From positions 1-5,892 of the forward strand of contig JAOUGR010000141.1 of assembly GCA_029857655.1 (NCBI GenBank): 5,892 bases of DNA, in the 5' to 3' direction. The stretch is from Gammaproteobacteria bacterium (lineage in GTDB: Bacteria; Pseudomonadota; Gammaproteobacteria; Steroidobacterales; Steroidobacteraceae). A program made the position numbers and the translations under genes. Positions 1-5,892 of this stretch are shown piece by piece (within the stretch, counting starts at the first letter, position 1; the number at the start of each line of letters is the position of its first letter). A model generated the notes under the pieces. The model had not been told where the DNA came from and did not search any database. It was given only the letters and a program-made list of their open reading frames with translations.

Positions 1-1134
1 GGCGGCCACTCCGGCCAGCAGGAACACGCCGGGCATCCCCGCCGCGCTGCCCAGCAGCCCGCCACCCAGGATCCCGCCGGCGAAGGCACCGCCAAACTGG
101 CAGGTCGAAAACACTCCCAGGGCTGCGCCGCGCGCCTCTTCTCCCGCCGCCCGTGAAAGACTGGCGGGCAGGCGCGCCTCGAGAAAATTGAAGGCGCCGA
201 AAAAGATCACGAGCGCCACCGCCAGGGCGATGAAATTCAGGTAGCACAAGGCAAGCGCGACCTGTGCGCCCGCGAGCAGCAGGACGCCGGCAACAACCGT
301 CCGTGCAGGCCGTGCGCTGCGTTCCGACCAGAGCAGCAACGGCACGGTCAGGGACAGCGAAGTGGCGAATACGGCCAGGTAGAACTCCCAGTGCCGCGGC
401 GTGGCGATTTCATGCACGTCGTGCAGCGCCTGGGGAATGGCCACGAAAGTTGCGGTGAGCGCCAGGTGCAGCACGAAAATGCCGGCGTAATGCGGCAGCA
501 GGCGGCGGGTCAGCACTGCCCGCCAGGACTTGCGGACCTGGCCGCTTGCGCGCGCCGTTTCCCGCGGTACCGCGAACAGGATGAGCGCGAGCGCGACGAT
601 TCCGAGGCCCCCGACCAATGCAAATATGCCTGCAACGCCGATGACTCCGGCCAGCAACGGCCCTGCAACCAGCGACGCGACAAAGGAAATCCCGATGCTG
701 ATGCCGATGAAGGCCATCGCCCGCGTTCGTGAAGCCGCGCGCGTACGATCGGCAAGCAGCGCCATCACCGGCCCCGATACGGCGCCCATTCCCTGCACGG
801 TGCGCGCGATCACCAATGCCCAAGCGGTCGTGGCGAAATATCCGAGCGCCGAGCCGCCGATGTGCAGCAGCAGGCCAGCCACGATCAGGGGGCGCCGGCC
901 GAGGCGGTCGGACCAGACCCCGAAAGGGATTTGCAGCAGTGCCTGCGTCAGGCCGTAGGCGCCGACCGCGAGCCCGGCGAGCAGGGGCGTTCCTCCGGGC
1001 AGTGAGCCCGCGTGCAGGAACAGCACCGGCAGCAGCAGGAATAGCCCGAGCATCCTGACCGCGTAGATGACGGCAAGCGTCGCGACACTACGGCGTTCAG
1101 CGGGCGAGAGCGCCGCGGCAGACTCAACCACCAC
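1..1134 (-). CDS. YajR-like MFS (DHA1-type) transporter, C-terminus cut by window edge
   Basis: This is an inner-membrane major facilitator transporter, probably a proton-coupled drug or metabolite exporter; the substrate cannot be read from sequence. I translated the minus strand in full: 378 codons are open from the start to the left edge with no stop. MFS motif A is seen as G72-V-W-S-D76-R-L-G79-R-R81 after the second helix. A motif-B-like R111-T-V-Q-G115-M-G lies in helix 4. A motif-C-like glycine-rich helix 5 ends in G158-P159. Many stretches resemble E. coli YajR as I remember it (RMLGLF, YGLTQALLQIPFG, AMAFIG, FNFLEA, GVFSTCQFGG). YajR is about 454 residues with a cytoplasmic C-terminal domain, so roughly 75 residues or more are probably missing; whether that domain exists here is unknown. 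I chose the GTG at 1134 because AAGGGA lies 6 nt upstream and no in-frame ATG precedes the first helix; an in-frame stop at 1176-1174 limits extension. It is divergent from uvrA. Confidence 0.93.
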   Translation of the reverse strand, partial: MVVESAAALSPAERRSVATLAVIYAVRMLGLFLLLPVLFLHAGSLPGGTPLLAGLAVGAYGLTQALLQIPFGVWSDRLGRRPLIVAGLLLHIGGSALGYFATTAWALVIARTVQGMGAVSGPVMALLADRTRAASRTRAMAFIGISIGISFVASLVAGPLLAGVIGVAGIFALVGGLGIVALALILFAVPRETARASGQVRKSWRAVLTRRLLPHYAGIFVLHLALTATFVAIPQALHDVHEIATPRHWEFYLAVFATSLSLTVPLLLWSERSARPARTVVAGVLLLAGAQVALALCYLNFIALAVALVIFFGAFNFLEARLPASLSRAAGEEARGAALGVFSTCQFGGAFAGGILGGGLLGSAAGMPGVFLLAGVAA

Positions 1135-1140
1135 AGGAAA

Positions 1141-1146
1141 TCCCTT
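1141..1146 (-). promoter_or_regulatory. Ribosome binding site deciding the GTG start of the MFS transporter
   Basis: Read on the minus strand this is AAGGGA, followed by a 6-nt spacer (TTTCCT) and then GTG at 1134-1132. A second GTG follows directly (1131-1129) but sits less ideally. The next in-frame ATG is codon 28, inside the first membrane helix, so it is an unlikely start. The purine-rich site and spacing are seen directly; its use as the real start is inferred. Confidence 0.6.
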
Positions 1147-1176
1147 TGCGGCGCAAGGAACGGGCCGGTTATTCTA
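1146..1176. promoter_or_regulatory. Candidate overlapping divergent promoters for uvrA and the MFS gene
   Basis: The 85-bp gap between the GTG of the transporter and the ATG of uvrA must hold both promoters unless they lie inside the genes. On the plus strand TTGCGG (1146-1151) and TATTCT (1170-1175) are separated by 18 nt, a poor but possible sigma-70 pair. On the minus strand TAGAAT (1176-1171), five of six matches to TATAAT, overlaps the plus-strand box almost exactly, but has no good -35 at 16-18 nt. If both are used, RNA polymerase binding in one direction would block the other. No CTG-N10-CAG LexA operator is visible in the gap. The boxes are weak and the call is tentative. Confidence 0.25.
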
Positions 1177-1183
1177 GCAGGCT

Positions 1184-1206
1184 CGCTGCGCCCCACTTGC
1201 GCAGCG
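1184..1206 (+). other. Inverted repeat / hairpin in the uvrA leader
   Basis: CGCTGCGC (1184-1191) and GCGCAGCG (1199-1206) are perfect inverse complements around a 7-nt loop, an 8-bp G/C-rich stem ending 13 nt before the uvrA ATG. There is no T-run after it, so it is not an intrinsic terminator. If transcription starts near 1182, the stem would lie at the very 5' end of the mRNA and could protect it or limit ribosome access. The uvrA ribosome binding site is itself weak (only ACGGGCGG just before the ATG). The repeat is seen; any role is inferred. Confidence 0.4.
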
Positions 1207-1219
1207 CCAACGGGCGGCA

Positions 1220-4059
<2,840 letters not shown>

Positions 4060-4063
<4 letters not shown>

Positions 4064-4488
4064 CGACCCGGAAATCGCGCTGGCTGGTGCTGCCGCTGCT
4101 GCTGCTCGCCGCCGGCAGCGCGTTGGCGGGCCAGATCACGGTCAACTCCGCCTGGGCGCGCACGACAGCGCCCGGGGTCAGCATGGGTGTCGTCTATTTC
4201 CACCTCGAAAATGGCAGTACCAAGTCGGACCGCCTGCTCAAGCTGAACACATCCGTCGCCGCGAGCGCTGGCGTTCACCGCACGGAAATCGTGGACGACA
4301 TCGCGCGCATGCGCGAGGTCGCGGTGCTGCACATCGCGCCGGGCGAGAAAGTCGAGTTCGCGCCGGGCGGTTATCACGTGATGCTGATGGGACTCAGCAA
4401 GCCACTGGTCGCCGGGCAGAAATTCAAGTTGGAGCTGGTGTTCGAGGTCGCCGGGTTGCGTCGAGTCGAGGTCCTGGTCCGGGACTGA
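4060..4488 (+). CDS. pcuC: Periplasmic copper chaperone, PCu(A)C family
   Basis: The family binds Cu(I) in the periplasm and delivers it to the CuA site of cytochrome oxidase, often with Sco proteins. The 142-residue product begins with a Sec signal peptide: basic residues R4, K5 and R7, a Leu-rich core at 9-18, and a likely cut after A21-L-A23. The mature part is a single cupredoxin-like domain of about 119 residues. The family copper motif H-x10-M-x21-H-x-M fits exactly at H73, M84, H106 and M108; the optional Met after the first His is Arg here. The [10 protein letters not shown] stretch is typical of the family. The ATG overlaps the uvrA stop (ATGA), with AAAGAG 6 nt upstream inside uvrA, so expression is probably coupled to uvrA. 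No sco or oxidase gene lies in the window, which is unusual company for this family. The assignment is firm; the physiological target is inferred. Confidence 0.94.
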
Positions 4489-4490
4489 AA

Positions 4491-5012
4491 TCAGCGCGCC
4501 GGCGCGGTCGCGCCACGGTAGGTCGAGAATTGGTGCGCCACTTCGCCGTGGGCGCGGCGCTCGCGGAAGTCCCCATTCGTGTACTCGGCGACGACGCGGC
4601 GCCAGAAGCGGATTGCGCCGGGATTCCTGGCCTGCTCGGCGATGGTCCACTCGCCGGCGAAACGCGAGAACAGCAGCATGGCCGCACCGCGCCCGACGCC
4701 GCAGCGGCGAAATGACGCGCCGACGAAAAATTCGCTCAGCCGATAATGGCGCTTGCGATCATCGGCGGCGGTTTCGTGCTGGACCAGCGCGAAACCCGCG
4801 AGCTGATTTTCACGCAGGATGACGAAGGGCACGGAGCGCTCGTCGCGGAACCAACCCTGCACGAGCTCGGCGATGCTCTGGCCGGTAACCGTCAGCGACG
4901 GGAACACACCGGTCTGGTCGGCAGCCAGGTCGGCGAGATAATCGCCATAGGCCTGCTCGATCCACTCGCGATCCTGTTGCGAGGCTTTCGCCTCTCGAAT
5001 GCTGATTGGCAT
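4491..5012 (-). CDS. GNAT family N-acetyltransferase (COG5628-like)
   Basis: This is a cytoplasmic acetyl-CoA-dependent acetyltransferase of unknown substrate, 173 residues, a normal length for a single GNAT domain. The strand order LAGFALVQ (71-78), LSEFFV (92-97) and FRRCGVGRGAA (101-111) is the GNAT core; R102-x-x-G105-x-G107 is the pyrophosphate-binding loop for acetyl-CoA. The later E121-W, N130 and A133-x-x-F136-W137 pattern resembles the predicted acetyltransferases grouped as COG5628, as I remember them; I cannot confirm this by search. The ATG at 5012 is preceded by CGGGG about 6 nt away, a weak ribosome site. It lies 87 bp downstream of the small lipoprotein gene on the same strand and probably shares its transcript. 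It ends 2 bp from the stop of the convergent copper chaperone gene. Substrate could be a small amine or a protein terminus; nothing visible decides. Confidence 0.88.
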   Translation of the reverse strand: MPISIREAKASQQDREWIEQAYGDYLADLAADQTGVFPSLTVTGQSIAELVQGWFRDERSVPFVILRENQLAGFALVQHETAADDRKRHYRLSEFFVGASFRRCGVGRGAAMLLFSRFAGEWTIAEQARNPGAIRFWRRVVAEYTNGDFRERRAHGEVAHQFSTYRGATAPAR

Positions 5013-5099
5013 CGCGTACCCCGAAAAAGAGCGGCCGGGGGGAAGGTCGCGGGCTTACCGCGCCATCCGCCCGGCCGATTGGCCTTTTGCAGTCAGGAC
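5013..5099 (-). other. Lipoprotein-acetyltransferase intergenic spacer with weak hairpins
   Basis: The 87-bp spacer has two short inverted repeats. CGCGG (5048-5052) and CCGCG (5058-5062) form a 5-bp stem with a 5-nt loop and no U-run directly after it on the minus strand. CCCCG (5019-5023) and CGGGG (5036-5040) form a 5-bp stem around 12 nt that contains a T5 run when read on the minus strand; its downstream arm is the likely ribosome site of the acetyltransferase. Neither looks like a good terminator, so read-through from the lipoprotein gene into the acetyltransferase is the simpler reading. Confidence 0.3.
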
Positions 5100-5291
5100 T
5101 TACTGCTGCGGAGCAGCGGTGTCTTCAGCAGGGGCCTCGGTCGTCGCAGCGGCATCATCCATGGCGGCTGGCGCGACTTCGGTCGCAGCCGGAGCAGCTT
5201 CTTCAACGGCCGGAGCAGCTTCTTCCTGCTTGCCACCACAGGCGCCCAGCACGAGGGCAACCGCAATGGCGCCCCAGATCTTTGCATTCAT
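5100..5291 (-). CDS. Small Ala/Glu/Pro-rich lipoprotein, function unknown
   Basis: I do not recognise this 63-residue protein, but it has clear lipoprotein features. The N-terminus has K4 and a hydrophobic segment (residues 5-17) ending in the lipobox L15-G16-A17-C18, so C18 should become the lipidated first residue; G19 at position +2 does not match the Asp inner-membrane retention signal, so outer-membrane sorting is likely. The mature 46 residues are almost entirely Ala, Glu, Pro, Thr and Asp, acidic and probably disordered. They open with heptad-length units E23-E-A-A-P-A-V29 and E30-E-A-A-P-A-A36, followed by a degenerate T37-E-V-A-P-A-A43. The ATG at 5291 has TGGGG upstream with a 9-nt spacer. 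The gene is divergent from pepQ and upstream of the acetyltransferase. It could be an envelope spacer or stress-related small lipoprotein. Its reality rests on the lipobox and codon-phased repeats; overlapping open frames on the other strand lack such features. Confidence 0.75.
   Translation of the reverse strand: MNAKIWGAIAVALVLGACGGKQEEAAPAVEEAAPAATEVAPAAMDDAAATTEAPAEDTAAPQQ
5188..5225 (-). repeat. Two 17-bp direct repeats, 21-bp period, inside the lipoprotein gene
   Basis: Seventeen bases are identical at 5188-5204 and 5209-5225, offset by 21 bp, exactly seven codons. They encode the EEAAPA units of the small lipoprotein. Identical DNA rather than merely similar protein suggests recent duplication by slippage, and the copy number may vary between strains. 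Confidence 0.7.
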
Positions 5292-5343
5292 CGTCTGTTA
5301 CCCCAGATTCGTTCAGTGAGAAAGGGAAGGTCAGGTCCGCGGC

Positions 5344-5360
5344 GAAAACATCGTGTTTTC
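5344..5360. promoter_or_regulatory. 7-3-7 inverted repeat in the lipoprotein leader
   Basis: GAAAACA (5344-5350) and TGTTTTC (5354-5360) are perfect inverse complements around TCG. This A/T-rich dyad stands out in G/C-rich sequence and lies 53 bp upstream of the lipoprotein ATG. It could be a repressor operator or a leader hairpin. It lacks the G/C-rich stem followed by U-run expected of an intrinsic terminator. The dyad is seen; the role is inferred. Confidence 0.35.
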
Positions 5361-5388
5361 AAGATTCGGTGATTCGTCGCGCCGGCGG

Positions 5389-5417
5389 ATTTTAGCGGTA
5401 TTCCGGCGGACTTGAAA
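5389..5417 (-). promoter_or_regulatory. Candidate promoter for the lipoprotein-acetyltransferase unit
   Basis: On the minus strand TAAAAT (5394-5389) matches five of six bases of TATAAT. Seventeen nt upstream is TTTCAA (5417-5412), a weak -35. This would give a leader of about 90 nt containing the inverted repeat at 5344-5360. The 8-bp sequence TCCGCCGG (minus strand) occurs at 5389-5382 and 5410-5403, 21 bp apart, flanking the -10 region. The -10 is good, the -35 poor. Confidence 0.3.
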
Positions 5418-5418
5418 G

Positions 5419-5434
5419 GTCGCCAATTGGCGAC
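5419..5434. promoter_or_regulatory. Perfect 16-bp palindrome, candidate operator
   Basis: GTCGCCAATTGGCGAC reads the same on both strands over all 16 bases, with no central gap. It sits between the divergent lipoprotein and pepQ genes, 84 bp before the pepQ ATG. A gapless palindrome makes a poor RNA hairpin, so a site for a dimeric DNA-binding protein is more likely. Its TTGGCG half recurs at 5455-5460 and 5467-5472. The regulator is unknown. Confidence 0.45.
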
Positions 5435-5506
5435 AGTTGCCGCGTAAAGTGGCTTTGGCGTGGCGATTGGCGCCGCCAGCGGCTACGCTTCAATGAGCTT
5501 GCGTGC

Positions 5507-5512
5507 GAGGGA
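5507..5512 (+). promoter_or_regulatory. Ribosome binding site for pepQ
   Basis: GAGGGA lies 6 nt before the ATG at 5519, good Shine-Dalgarno sequence and spacing. It fixes the pepQ start against the nearby out-of-frame ATG at 5493. Confidence 0.65.
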
Positions 5513-5518
5513 CAAGGG

Positions 5519-5892
5519 ATGTCGCAACCTGCAATTTCGGCGCTGTACGTCGACCACCTGCGGGAGCTCATGGCCAGAGCCGACCGGGCGCTGGCCGCGC
5601 AAGCTTACGATAGCCTGATTGTCGCCTCCGGCAGTCCCAAGTACCTGTATCTGGACGACAACAGCTATCCCTTCAAGCCAAACCCCCGATACCGCTCCTG
5701 GGTGCCGGATGGCAGCCCCGACTGTTTCGTGGTCTACCGCCCCGGCGGCCGGCCGAGCCTCGTATTCCACCAGCCGGACGATTATTGGTACCTGCCGCCG
5801 GCCCTGCCTAGCGGTTTTTGGGTGCCTTCTTTCGACCTCAAGGTAGTCCGTTCTCCAGCTGAATTGCGGCAATTCACTGCAGGTGGAGGTCG
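5519..5892 (+). CDS. pepQ: PepQ, Xaa-Pro dipeptidase (prolidase), N-terminal part
   Basis: PepQ is a cytoplasmic metallopeptidase that splits dipeptides with C-terminal proline, recycling proline from peptide breakdown. The frame is open from the ATG to the right edge: 124 codons of an expected 440 or so. Only the N-terminal non-catalytic domain is visible. It lines up along its length with E. coli PepQ as I remember it: Y10-x-x-H13-L near the start, Y44-L-D-D47-x-S-Y-P-F-K53 followed by N55-P and W61-V-P63, then D87-D-Y-W90 and P97-S-G-F-W101. The DD-x-YPFK block and DYW are characteristic of the gammaproteobacterial PepQ group rather than of PepP or other M24 peptidases. The metal ligands lie in the C-terminal domain outside the window, so activity cannot be judged. 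GAGGGA 6 nt upstream supports the start. It is divergent from the lipoprotein gene and may be regulated through the palindrome-rich gap. Confidence 0.93.
   Translation, partial: MSQPAISALYVDHLRELMARADRALAAQAYDSLIVASGSPKYLYLDDNSYPFKPNPRYRSWVPDGSPDCFVVYRPGGRPSLVFHQPDDYWYLPPALPSGFWVPSFDLKVVRSPAELRQFTAGGG

Larger units (their letters stand above)
5292..5518. other. Divergent intergenic region, lipoprotein / pepQ
   Basis: This is the longest gap in the window, 227 bp. No convincing gene was found in it. It must carry the start signals of both flanking genes, and it holds the 7-3-7 dyad, the paired 8-bp repeats, the 16-bp palindrome and three TTGGCG copies, listed separately. No good sigma-70 pair was found for pepQ; TAAAGT at 5444-5449 is the nearest -10-like word but lacks a -35 at proper spacing. 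Confidence 0.6.

Noticed and set aside
410..823. Minus-strand frame of 137 codons in the left region
   Set aside because: It is out of frame with the MFS transporter, whose continuous frame carries MFS motifs and membrane helices. The Arg/Gly/Ala-rich product has no features.
1151..1202. GCGCAAG (1151-1157) and CTTGCGC (1196-1202) as a long-range inverted repeat
   Set aside because: Only 7 bp separated by 38 nt, and the second arm is shared with the stronger local hairpin; it is likely coincidental.
4501..4514. GGCGCG-GT-CGCGCC inverted repeat as a terminator for the copper chaperone
   Set aside because: The loop is only 2 nt, there is no T-run on either side, and the site codes for the end of the acetyltransferase. 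It is likely chance in GC-rich sequence.
5048..5062. CGCGG/CCGCG stem as a terminator after the lipoprotein gene
   Set aside because: The stem is only 5 bp and no U-run follows it directly on the minus strand; the nearest T-run is about 20 nt further on.
4746..5372. 208-codon plus-strand frame across the acetyltransferase, spacer and lipoprotein
   Set aside because: It crosses two opposite-strand genes with recognisable features (GNAT core, lipobox), and its own translation is low in recognisable structure.
5483..5872. 129-codon minus-strand frame over the pepQ start
   Set aside because: The plus-strand frame matches PepQ across its visible length and has a good ribosome site; this frame is its shadow.

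Overview
The window is GC-rich throughout, with strong G/C preference at third codon positions. It looks like an ordinary chromosomal stretch of a gammaproteobacterium. The UvrA protein follows E. coli UvrA closely along its whole length. The right edge carries the start of PepQ, the prolidase type found mainly in Gammaproteobacteria. The left edge carries a YajR-like MFS transporter divergent from uvrA, an arrangement I recall from Pseudomonas-type genomes. A finer taxonomic call (for example Xanthomonadales- or Woeseiales-like) would be a guess.

Layout from left to right. (1) Bases 1-1134, minus strand: a YajR-type MFS transporter that starts at a GTG and runs off the left edge. (2) Bases 1135-1219: an 85-bp divergent promoter region with back-to-back candidate -10 boxes and a hairpin in the uvrA leader; no LexA box is visible. 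(3) Bases 1220-4063, plus: full-length uvrA, the nucleotide excision repair damage sensor. (4) Bases 4060-4488, plus: a secreted PCu(A)C periplasmic copper chaperone whose ATG overlaps the uvrA stop by 4 bp, so the two are probably translationally coupled. (5) Bases 4491-5012, minus: a GNAT acetyltransferase that meets the copper chaperone tail to tail with only 2 bp between stop codons. (6) Bases 5100-5291, minus: a tiny Ala/Glu/Pro-rich lipoprotein with a clear lipobox, probably in one transcript with the acetyltransferase. (7) Bases 5292-5518: a 227-bp divergent intergenic region with a perfect 16-bp palindrome, TTGGCG repeats, a 7-3-7 inverted repeat and an 8-bp direct repeat. (8) Bases 5519-5892, plus: the first 124 codons of pepQ, cut by the right edge.

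The genes do not form one pathway. uvrA and the copper chaperone form a two-gene unit; the lipoprotein and acetyltransferase form a second; the transporter and pepQ each start units that leave the window. I see no mobile elements, CRISPR arrays, tRNA or rRNA genes. I found no convincing new biological system. The features most worth a second look are the uvrA/copper-chaperone coupling and the palindrome-rich lipoprotein/pepQ intergenic region.
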